Source: Erwinia sp. JUb26 (GTDB lineage Bacteria > Pseudomonadota > Gammaproteobacteria > Enterobacterales > Enterobacteriaceae). Taken from it: a stretch of 64,000 nucleotides of DNA. The first letter of the stretch is position 1. The number at the start of each line of letters is the position of its first letter. The translations under genes were made by a program, and so were the position numbers. The notes under the pieces were generated by a model. That model had not been told where the DNA came from. It searched no databases and saw only the letters and a list, made by a program, of their open reading frames with translations. The stretch spans positions 62,001-126,000 of the forward strand of contig NZ_RJVB01000009.1 of assembly GCF_003751505.1 (NCBI RefSeq), written 5' to 3'. Shown in pieces: positions 57,232 to 64,000 of the stretch.

Positions 57232-59379
57232 TCAGAACTGATAGGCCAGCGTCGCGCCGCCGCCCCAGTTACGTCCCGGGGCCGGTTCGAAGTAGCGACC
57301 GTTGCCTTCGTTAACAATTACCGAGCCGACGTACTGGCGATCGAACAGATTGTCCACGCGTCCGAACAGGTCCAGCGACCAGCGGCTCCAGTTAAAGCGA
57401 TAGCCGGTGTTCAGGCTGGTCACCGCATAGGACGGGGCCTGGGCGTCGTTGGCGTCATCGGCCTGAATGCTGCTTAAATAGCGAATGTCCGCGCCGGCGT
57501 GCCAGCCGGTTTCCGGTGCATACTCCAGCGAGGCGTAGCCCATATTGCGGGCGATACCCGGAAGACGGTTGCCCGCAGGGGTGCAGCTGCCGCTGGCTGA
57601 GCAGGTCTCATTGCGGTAGGTGGCATCCAGCAGCGTCCACGCCATTTTCAGGCGCCAGTCCTGGGCGAACTGCTGATCGAAGCCCAGCTCCAGGCCACGG
57701 CGGCGGGTTTCACCCGCGTTTTTATAAACCGCGCGACCGTACTGGCTCTTATCCACTACCAGCTCGTTGTCGGTGTTGGTCTGGAAGATGGCGGCGGTCA
57801 GCAGGCCGTAACCAATGCGGGTTTTGCTGCCGATTTCAAAGGTATCGCTGGTCGCCGGTTTCAGGCCAAGATTCAGCCCGGTTTCGCTACCGGACGTTGA
57901 GCGATAGGACAGCTCGTTGATGGTCGGCGTTTCAAAACCGCGACCGGCGGAGGCGTAAAGATTCCACGCATCGGTCACCGCATAGTTGATCGAGCCCATC
58001 GGCAGCAGCTTGTGGTAGCGCGCGCTGCCGCTGTCATCACCGTTGCCCTGAGTAACATAGTAGTCGGTTGAATCAAAACTGACCGTGCTGTAGCGCAAAC
58101 CGGCATCCAGCGTCCACGCGGAAGAGAGCTGCCAGCTGGTTTGCAGATAAGGGTCGAGATTCCACATCGTGTTCTTCTCGTTGCGGCGCTGATCCCCTTT
58201 CTCACCGAACTGCGGTACGTTATTCACCAGGTTATAGTTCTGGAAGCCCTGACGGCGCTCGGTCATGGTTTCATAATCCAGGCCGGCAATCAGCGAAACC
58301 GGCATCGATCCCAGCTGGTCATCATGCTTCCAGCGGGTATCAATCCCCTGGTATTTACGCTCCAGCACGATCACGCCGCCGGGATAGGCCGCATTCTGCT
58401 GTGTCGCGTAAGGGATAGACTGATACTGGGTGGTGTGGCGCTCGCCGTGCCAGGTGGTCAACGTCAGCTCGTCGTTGTCGCTCATCTGGCGCTGGTAGCG
58501 CAGGCCTATCTGCGTCTGGTCAAGGCTCTTACGCGTGTTGTACTGATCCCCGCGCGGAGACTGCTTCGGATTGGCCTTATATTCGGCCTCGCTCAGGCCG
58601 CCGGGATCGTTGGCATCCACCGATACGCTGTTAAACATCAGCGTCAGGGTGCTGACGTCATCCAGCCGTACGCCGAGTTTACCGTTGCCGAGGCTCTTCT
58701 GCGTCCCGCTGTGATCGCGGAAGCCGTGGGTGGTAAAGCGGGAGCCGGAAATCGTGTAGTTTACGTCCCCGGCCTGGGTACCGTCGCCGGTTGCACCGCT
58801 GGCCTTAACGCTGTTGCGCCAGGTGCCGTAGCTGCCGAAGTAAGTGCCCGCTTCCAGCGTGGTAGGCTGGCTACCGCTGGTAGTGTCAATATTCACCACG
58901 CCGCCGGAGGCGTTGCCGTAAAGCGCCGAATACGGGCCGCGCAGCACTTCTACTTTGCCAACGGAATTGATATCGATATTCGAGGTCTGGCCCTGGCCGT
59001 CCGGCATGGTAGCGGGAATGCCGTCAACGTAGATGCGCACGCCGCGCACGCCGTACATCGAGCGGCTGCCGAAGCCACGCACCGACAGCTGCAGATCCTG
59101 CGCGTAGTTCTGGCGGTTCTGAATTTGCAGGCCCGGCACGCTGCCGAGGCTTTCGGACAGGTTCACCTGTGCCGCGCTGTGGCGCAGATCGTCGCCTTCC
59201 ACCACGCTGACGGCGGCAGGCGTATCCAGCTCGGACAGGCCATTACGGTGTTTGATAACCATCAGGGTAGAATCCTGTCCCTGAGCGGCGGTTGCAGAGG
59301 TTTGCGCAAAACTGACGGAGACAGGGGCGATGAAAAACATCGGCGTCAGAAGTAGTACAGAGGTTTTATTTTTATTCAC
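57232..59379 (-). CDS. pqqU: TonB-dependent PQQ receptor PqqU (YncD)
   Basis: TonB-dependent outer-membrane receptor of 715 residues. It has a signal peptide (ending SFA-QTS), a plug domain (ELDTPAAVSVVEGDDLR, NRQNYAQDLQLSVRGFGSRS, YVDGIPATMPDGQGQTSNID in part), and a 22-strand barrel ending in Phe. It aligns closely with E. coli YncD, shown to import PQQ. The start is GTG at 59379 with a weak ribosome site; a later ATG would truncate the signal. Adjacent, same-strand gcd makes the PQQ role convincing. Confidence 0.9.
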   Translation of the reverse strand: MNKNKTSVLLLTPMFFIAPVSVSFAQTSATAAQGQDSTLMVIKHRNGLSELDTPAAVSVVEGDDLRHSAAQVNLSESLGSVPGLQIQNRQNYAQDLQLSVRGFGSRSMYGVRGVRIYVDGIPATMPDGQGQTSNIDINSVGKVEVLRGPYSALYGNASGGVVNIDTTSGSQPTTLEAGTYFGSYGTWRNSVKASGATGDGTQAGDVNYTISGSRFTTHGFRDHSGTQKSLGNGKLGVRLDDVSTLTLMFNSVSVDANDPGGLSEAEYKANPKQSPRGDQYNTRKSLDQTQIGLRYQRQMSDNDELTLTTWHGERHTTQYQSIPYATQQNAAYPGGVIVLERKYQGIDTRWKHDDQLGSMPVSLIAGLDYETMTERRQGFQNYNLVNNVPQFGEKGDQRRNEKNTMWNLDPYLQTSWQLSSAWTLDAGLRYSTVSFDSTDYYVTQGNGDDSGSARYHKLLPMGSINYAVTDAWNLYASAGRGFETPTINELSYRSTSGSETGLNLGLKPATSDTFEIGSKTRIGYGLLTAAIFQTNTDNELVVDKSQYGRAVYKNAGETRRRGLELGFDQQFAQDWRLKMAWTLLDATYRNETCSASGSCTPAGNRLPGIARNMGYASLEYAPETGWHAGADIRYLSSIQADDANDAQAPSYAVTSLNTGYRFNWSRWSLDLFGRVDNLFDRQYVGSVIVNEGNGRYFEPAPGRNWGGGATLAYQF

Positions 59380-59655
59380 TGGAAAGATTCGGAGTTAAAA
59401 AGCACCAAAAAAACGCTCTATCCCATACCAGAATCCCCGCGCCGCAAATCGACTGCGACAAATGAGATTAACCCGGTATTCCCGGAATAAGCACCTGCCT
59501 TCCCTGACGAGCTGATGCACAGTCACCGCAGGGCAGACTCGCCAAAAGTATACAACCCCTTGCGCAATTTGCCCGTAAACCGTGCCGTACTGCTTTCCCT
59601 GCTCCCCCGCTCTGGGGAATCGTGACGATAAAGAGCGCGTTAAAAAACACTTCAA

Positions 59656-59671
59656 TGTGATATGCGTCACA
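59656..59671. promoter_or_regulatory. Perfect CRP consensus site
   Basis: TGTGATATGCGTCACA matches TGTGA-N6-TCACA at all ten defined positions. It lies 277 bases before pqqU and 207 before the lipoprotein gene. A poor -10-like TTTATC on the minus strand (59627-59632) would place the site near -43 for pqqU. Confidence 0.75.
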
Positions 59672-59827
59672 AAAATCGCAAGGATTGTAGCACTCATTAA
59701 TTCGTTTGCGAACTATTGTTAACAAAATCACAGAATCGAACCCGCATATTGTTACATAGTGCAGGGTTATTCAGCGGAAAGTGTAAATTTACCGTCGTGC
59801 GCAATGGCTTCCGTCCGACATAACCGC

Positions 59828-59849
59828 CGCGCTATACTCGCGCTATACT
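59828..59849 (+). repeat. Tandem 11-bp duplication with twin -10 hexamers
   Basis: CGCGCTATACT occurs twice in direct tandem. Each copy has TATACT, a good -10 hexamer, 29-45 bases before the lipoprotein start. No matching -35 element was found. Confidence 0.6.
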
Positions 59850-59877
59850 CAGGATCCCCCAACCGACAGGATGCGTA

Positions 59878-60273
59878 ATGCCGTACTCATGTCTCAGGCT
59901 GATGCCACCGCGCCTATCCGCTGTCTCGTTTATACGGCCACTGTCTGCCGTGCTGGTTCTGCTGCTTGCGGCCTGCTCCTCCGACTATAAAGGGGTGGAA
60001 TGTAACGGCCAGCGTCAGAGCCTTGAAGGCCAGCCGCTGGGTAACGTGCAGGGGTTAGTCGTTGACCGCTTCAACTCGTTTTCCGTCACCCTGCCCGATT
60101 TGACGCTGGACAGCGGCACACTGCAGACCACCAATCGCGAACTGTATATTCCCTCCGCCGTCACCCGCGACGGCTGGCTGGCACAGCGCGTTTCCGATCG
60201 GCAGTTCAGTATTATCAACTCACCGCAAAACCAGATGATCACCTTCAGCTGCCCGGCTCCCGGCCAGCTGTAA
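59878..60273 (+). CDS. Small lipoprotein, unknown function
   Basis: A 131-residue precursor. The lipobox LLAAC puts the modified Cys at residue 33, followed by SSDYKGVECNG. The rest is a compact, probably beta-rich domain with two further cysteines (VEC and TFSC) that could form a disulfide. Ser at +2 suggests outer-membrane sorting. ATG 59878 follows AGGA. The iron ADH gene follows after 22 bases. No family is recognised. Confidence 0.65.
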   Translation: MPYSCLRLMPPRLSAVSFIRPLSAVLVLLLAACSSDYKGVECNGQRQSLEGQPLGNVQGLVVDRFNSFSVTLPDLTLDSGTLQTTNRELYIPSAVTRDGWLAQRVSDRQFSIINSPQNQMITFSCPAPGQL

Positions 60274-60295
60274 ACCTGAAGGCCATAGTCCGTTT

Positions 60296-61435
60296 ATGAA
60301 TACCAGCCACTTGATCGCCAATCGCCAGACCTTTTTCGGCAGCGGCAGCCTGCAACAGCTACCGCGTCTGCTGACAGAAACGCCCTTACCGACCCTGCTG
60401 TTCTGCGGCAGTTCGCTGCTGCGCAGCGCCGCGTGGGAAACGTTGGAACCGCAGCTACAACCTCTGCTGGTCGGGATTGAAATTGTGCCGCACGAAGCGT
60501 CACCCGCTGAAATCGACAGATGGGTGGCGCGCTGGCGTGGCAAAATCCAGCGCGTCGTCGCCATTGGCGGCGGCAGCGTACTGGATGCGGCGAAAGCGGT
60601 GGCGGCGCTAAGTCAGCATCCGCTGAACACGCTGCGTTATCTGGAGAAAGTCGGTGACACGGCGGTGAGCGGCGCCACCCTGCCGCTGATTGCCGTGCCG
60701 ACCACGGCGGGGACCGGCAGCGAAGTCACGCAGAATGCGGTGATCACCGATAAAGCCGAGATCAAGATAAAGGCCTCACTGCGCCATCCTGAATTTGTCC
60801 CGCAGATCGCTATTCTGGATCCTGACCTGCTGCGCGGCGCGCCCGATTGGGTGCTGGTCTGCTGCGCGGTAGATGCCTTTACTCACCTGTTCGAGGCCTA
60901 TTTGTCATCGAAGGGCAATGCGTTTACCCGTCAAACCGCCATCAGCGGTATGCAGGCCTTCGTACGCGGCTGGCCAATGCTGACCGAAAGCGGTTCGCGG
61001 GGGGATAACGCGCGTGAGCAAATGATGCTGGCTTCATGGCTTGGCGGGCAGAGCCTGAGTATGGCCGGGCTGGGGGTCATTCACGGCATTGCCGGCGAGC
61101 TGGGTGCCATCAAGGATTATCATCACGGCGAGGTCTGCGGCCGCCTGCTGCTGCCGTTCCTCACCCTGCTGGATGAAAGTCCGCATCCACAGCAGGCGCA
61201 GCTGATGCAGGAACTGAACATCGCGCTGTTCCGGCAGGCCAGCGATCGTCCGGCAGAGCAGCTAAAGCAGTGGCTGATGGATCACGCCGGTCTGGCCTTC
61301 TGGCAGGATCCGCAGCCCCTCTCAGTGGATGAAACAGAGTGGATCCTCGCGCGTTCCAACAGTAAAAACTCACTGGTCAGCTACAGCCGGGAGCAACAGC
61401 GCGGGATGCTGGAACAGGCTTATCGCATCGACTAA
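60296..61435 (+). CDS. Iron-containing alcohol dehydrogenase
   Basis: Group III (iron) alcohol dehydrogenase of 379 residues. The NAD-binding GGGSVLDAAKAVA is near residue 97, PTTAGTGSEVTQNAV is the family signature, and the metal ligands are visible in DAFTHLFEAY (Asp, His), GVIHGIAGE (His) and DYHHGEVCG (His). Substrate is unknown. The downstream SDR is 63 bases away and a terminator follows it, so the two may form one unit. Confidence 0.85.
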   Translation: MNTSHLIANRQTFFGSGSLQQLPRLLTETPLPTLLFCGSSLLRSAAWETLEPQLQPLLVGIEIVPHEASPAEIDRWVARWRGKIQRVVAIGGGSVLDAAKAVAALSQHPLNTLRYLEKVGDTAVSGATLPLIAVPTTAGTGSEVTQNAVITDKAEIKIKASLRHPEFVPQIAILDPDLLRGAPDWVLVCCAVDAFTHLFEAYLSSKGNAFTRQTAISGMQAFVRGWPMLTESGSRGDNAREQMMLASWLGGQSLSMAGLGVIHGIAGELGAIKDYHHGEVCGRLLLPFLTLLDESPHPQQAQLMQELNIALFRQASDRPAEQLKQWLMDHAGLAFWQDPQPLSVDETEWILARSNSKNSLVSYSREQQRGMLEQAYRID

Positions 61436-61498
61436 TCCCCAGCGCCGCTGAATCGTGTCTACACTTATTCACCTGACCTAACCGCACAGGAGAATGTG

Positions 61499-62275
61499 AT
61501 GAAGATTGATGTAAGCGGCAAAACTGCCATCGTCACCGGTTCCACGAAAGGTATCGGCAAAGGGATCGCGCAGGGGCTGGCCGCAGCCGGTGCGCGGGTC
61601 GTTGTTACCGGGCGCAGTCAGCAGCAGGTGGACGCGATGGTAAATGAACTGGGCCACGGCGCGCGAGGCCACGCGCTGGACCTGGGGACCGCCGACGGCT
61701 GCAGCGCCCTGCTGGAAGCCGAACCGCAGTGCGATATCCTAGTCAACAACGTCGGCATTTTCCCCGGCGGCGACTTCTTTGAAACCGACGATGCGCTGTG
61801 GCAGAGCATCTGGGATATTAACGTCATGTCCGCAGTGCGCCTGAGCCGGGCCTATATGCCGCAGATGATCAAATCTGGCTGGGGTCGCGTAGTGTTCCTT
61901 TCCTCTGAATCCGCCATCAATATTCCGGCGGATATGATCCACTATGGCGTCAGTAAAACCGCCCTGCTGGCGCTGTCCCGGGGCCTGGCTAAAGCCGCAG
62001 CCGGTACGGGCGTGACGGTTAACGCGGTGCTGCCAGGACCGACGCTGTCCGACGGCTTTGCCGAGATGTTTAAGCAGGAAGTGGCGAACGGCGCGAAGCT
62101 GGAAGACCTGGGCGTGGAATTTGTTAAAGCCAATCGCCCGACCTCGGTGATCCAGCGCGCAGCCAGCGTAGAAGAAGTCAGCAATATGGTGGTATACGTC
62201 TGCTCACCGCTCTCCTCCGCCACCTCCGGTGCCGCTTTACGGGTAGACGGCGGCGTAGTGGAAACCCCTTTCTGA
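61499..62275 (+). CDS. Short-chain dehydrogenase/reductase
   Basis: Classical SDR of 258 residues. TGSTKGIG (residues 13-20) binds the nucleotide, NNVG is the structural motif, Ser in FLSSES and YGVSK give the catalytic Ser-Tyr-Lys. ATG 61499 follows AGGAG by 6 bases; a GTG one codon earlier is too close to the site. It may act with the iron ADH upstream. Substrate unknown. Confidence 0.85.
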   Translation: MKIDVSGKTAIVTGSTKGIGKGIAQGLAAAGARVVVTGRSQQQVDAMVNELGHGARGHALDLGTADGCSALLEAEPQCDILVNNVGIFPGGDFFETDDALWQSIWDINVMSAVRLSRAYMPQMIKSGWGRVVFLSSESAINIPADMIHYGVSKTALLALSRGLAKAAAGTGVTVNAVLPGPTLSDGFAEMFKQEVANGAKLEDLGVEFVKANRPTSVIQRAASVEEVSNMVVYVCSPLSSATSGAALRVDGGVVETPF

Positions 62276-62283
62276 TCCCCAGA

Positions 62284-62315
62284 GCAACGCTGCCGGTGGT
62301 GGCGTTGCAGTTTTT
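62284..62315 (+). terminator. Terminator after the SDR gene
   Basis: GCAACGC/GCGTTGC stem followed by AG and five T residues, 9 bases after the SDR stop. Confidence 0.8.
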
Positions 62316-62438
62316 CGTAAAGACCAATTAAAAAAAACGTTAAACCTGCACTCTTCAGATTTTTACCCTTGTTAGCGCCCCGCCCGGAGGCCACATTCCT
62401 TCTGTCTGAACACTGATTCAACCGTAAGGAATAACAAG

Positions 62439-62888
62439 ATGAAAAAGACCCTGGTTATGGCTTTATCCGCAATGATGATTGCCACCGGCAGCCTGAGCGC
62501 ATTTGCCCAGGGGCCGGACAACGGCCGCGACGTACAGCAGCAGCCGATTAAGCACCCGCAGCAGAAACAACAGCAGGGCAACGGCGGGCAGCCGCAGCAA
62601 AACCAGCACGCGTACGGCGGCCAGCCGCAGCGCGAAAACAACGCGCGACCGCAGCAGGCATCGCATCAGCAGGCCCACGCGAATAAGCAGGATCGCCAGC
62701 AGCCTGACTTCCGTAAAGGACGCCCGCTGCCGCAGCAGTATCGCGGCGCAGGCTATCAGGTTAACGACTGGAAAAAACACGGACTGAAAGCACCGCCGTC
62801 GGGCCATCGCTGGATGAACGTGAACGGCAACTACGTGCTGATCGCGATCGCCAGCGGCGTGATTGCTTCGGTGATTGCACACCAGTAA
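62439..62888 (+). CDS. RcnB-family periplasmic protein, Gln-rich
   Basis: A 149-residue exported protein. Signal peptide ends near SAFA-QGPD. A long Gln/His/Asn-rich low-complexity stretch occupies about residues 30-95. The C-terminal RcnB-like domain (LPQQYRGAGYQVNDWKKHGL, PPSGHRWMNVNGNYVLIAIA) ends with a hydrophobic helix. RcnB relatives affect nickel/cobalt efflux or envelope stress; the His-rich region could bind metal, but this is inference. Confidence 0.75.
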   Translation: MKKTLVMALSAMMIATGSLSAFAQGPDNGRDVQQQPIKHPQQKQQQGNGGQPQQNQHAYGGQPQRENNARPQQASHQQAHANKQDRQQPDFRKGRPLPQQYRGAGYQVNDWKKHGLKAPPSGHRWMNVNGNYVLIAIASGVIASVIAHQ

Positions 62889-62903
62889 ATGCCAGGCAGT
62901 GAA

Positions 62904-64000
62904 CTACGCCACTGCCCCGGCTTCTTCCAGCCATCCTACGCGCATTTCAGGCACCGCCCGCAGCAGCCGGGCGGTGTACTCGTCCAGCGGCGCGTTAAAC
63001 ACCTGATCCAGCCGCCCCTGACGCACCACCTTGCCATGGCGCAGCACCATCACCTCATCCGCGACCGCCTGAACCACGTGCAGATCGTGGGTGATAAACA
63101 GCATCGACACGCCAGTTTCTTCCTGTAGCGATTTCAGCAGGGCCAGCACTTCACGACCAACCAGCGGATCGAGCGCGGAGGTCGGCTCATCGCAGACAAT
63201 CAGTTTCGGATCGACGGCAAGCGCACGAGCAATGCAGACGCGCTGTTTCTGGCCGCCGGACAGCGCGTGCGGGTAACGATCCGCCAACTGCGGCGGCAGG
63301 CCAACTTTTTCCAGCAGTTCGCTGACCCGCGCCTGCTGCTGTAACGGCGTCAGCGTGGTCAGACAAACCATCGAGCGCGCAATCTGTACGCCAATAGTTA
63401 ACCGTGGATTCAGCGCGGTATCCGGGTGCTGATGGATCATCTGTACCGACTGAAGCTGCTGGCGAGTACGCTGGCGCAGCGCGGCAGGCAGCAGCTGGCC
63501 GTTAAAACGCACGCTGCCGTGCGCGGGGGAAACCAGCCCGCAAATTAACCTGCCCAGGGTCGACTTCCCGGCACCCGACTCGCCGATCAGCGCGAGGGTA
63601 CGGCCCCGCCCGATGGTCAGCGAGACGTCGTCCAGTACGCGGTTGGCCTGATAGTCCACGGATATCTGTTCGGCGGTGAGCAGCGGCAGCGTGGTGCTGC
63701 GCGGCTGATGCGGCTCGCCGTGGCTGTGCAGCAGATCGCGGGTATAGGCCTCCTGCGGAGCAGCCAGCAGCTCGGCGGTGTTACCGCACTCAACTTCCCG
63801 TCCGTGGCGCAGCACCATAATGCGCTGGCTGATCTGCGCGACAACCGCCAGGTCGTGGCTGATATACAGCGCAGCCACCCCGGTCAGGCGGATCACTTCG
63901 CGGATCGCCTTCAGCACTTCCAGCTGGGTGGTCACATCCAGCGCGGTGGTCGGTTCATCAAAGATAATCAGCTCGGGACCGGCGCAGATCGCCATGGCGA
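62904..64000 (-). CDS. Dual-domain peptide/nickel-type ABC ATPase (partial)
   Basis: C-terminal part of a fused two-NBD ATPase of the Opp/Dpp/YejF/GsiA type; the gene runs off the right edge. The visible part starts inside domain 1, just before its Walker B LIIFDEPTTALD. Domain 2 is complete: Walker A GESGAGKST, signature LSGGQKQRV, Walker B LIVCDEPTSALD, followed by the oligopeptide-type C-terminal extension. The methionine at 63995 is internal, not a start. Substrate unknown. Confidence 0.85.
   Translation of the reverse strand, partial: AMAICAGPELIIFDEPTTALDVTTQLEVLKAIREVIRLTGVAALYISHDLAVVAQISQRIMVLRHGREVECGNTAELLAAPQEAYTRDLLHSHGEPHQPRSTTLPLLTAEQISVDYQANRVLDDVSLTIGRGRTLALIGESGAGKSTLGRLICGLVSPAHGSVRFNGQLLPAALRQRTRQQLQSVQMIHQHPDTALNPRLTIGVQIARSMVCLTTLTPLQQQARVSELLEKVGLPPQLADRYPHALSGGQKQRVCIARALAVDPKLIVCDEPTSALDPLVGREVLALLKSLQEETGVSMLFITHDLHVVQAVADEVMVLRHGKVVRQGRLDQVFNAPLDEYTARLLRAVPEMRVGWLEEAGAVA

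Larger units (their letters stand above)
59380..59877. other. Intergenic region upstream of pqqU
   Basis: About 500 bases between pqqU and the divergent lipoprotein gene, with no gene. It contains a perfect CRP consensus (59656-59671) and a tandem 11-bp duplication carrying two TATACT hexamers (59828-59849). Frames in it are unsupported. Confidence 0.6.

Noticed and set aside
1-64000. tRNA genes, IS transposases, integrases or prophage genes
   Set aside because: None seen on either strand; no recombinase motifs appear in the long frames, and no tRNA cloverleaf was noticed by eye.

Overview
The window is a chromosomal stretch of an enterobacterium, most likely Erwiniaceae (Erwinia or Pantoea-like). 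This rests on near-identical Enterobacterales housekeeping proteins (LeuS, HolA, PBP2, RodA, LipA, CspE), combined with a CioAB-type oxidase, PQQ glucose dehydrogenase, an OprB porin, and the loss of cobC and ybeF from the usual leuS-lipA block. No tRNA, rRNA, IS transposase, prophage or CRISPR array was seen.

Layout. 0.2-16 kb: conserved core with leuS-lptE-holA-nadD, rsfS-rlmH-mrdA-mrdB-rlpA, dacA, ybeD, lipB, lipA, then tatE, nit, a GNAT gene and cspE on the opposite strand. 16.2-21.3 kb: pagP with a possible PhoP site, then an AT-rich accessory segment holding a small zinc-ribbon-like protein, a HAD phosphatase, a 20-codon mini-ORF, a paired small DMT exporter and a convergent class III aminotransferase; also the 27-residue gene yohP. 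21.4-28.9 kb: the L-threonate catabolic operon (ltnD-otnK-otnC-otnI-permease) with its divergent DeoR regulator, followed by hcxB. 28.9-36 kb: a LysE exporter, cioAB, small stress or membrane proteins, a tiny OprB-like protein and a full OprB porin. 36-45 kb: fetAB and arnBCADTEF. 45-53.3 kb: a pentitol/D-lyxose operon (Rbs-type ABC importer, xylulokinase, MDR dehydrogenase) divergent from a D-lyxose isomerase and a LacI regulator. 53.3-64 kb: a hexanucleotide microsatellite in front of an FMN-binding gene, an undescribed twin structured repeat, gcd next to the PQQ receptor pqqU, a lipoprotein, an iron ADH, an SDR, an RcnB-like protein and a partial peptide-type ABC ATPase.

How the genes fit together. 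Envelope biology recurs: lptE, mrdAB/rlpA/dacA, PagP (lipid A palmitoylation) and Arn (lipid A L-Ara4N), the last two preceded by candidate PhoP and PmrA sites. Sugar-acid and pentose metabolism recurs too: L-threonate to DHAP, pentitols and D-lyxose to xylulose-5-phosphate, and periplasmic glucose oxidation by Gcd with PQQ brought in by PqqU and glucose by OprB.

The most unusual object is at 54039-54527. Two diverged, inverted ~200-bp copies keep the same paired stems with compensating sequence changes and similar loops, which suggests a structured RNA or single-stranded-DNA element. The second candidate is the HAD/mini-ORF/DMT-pair/aminotransferase cluster at 17.8-21 kb, which has the layout of a small-molecule synthesis and export system.
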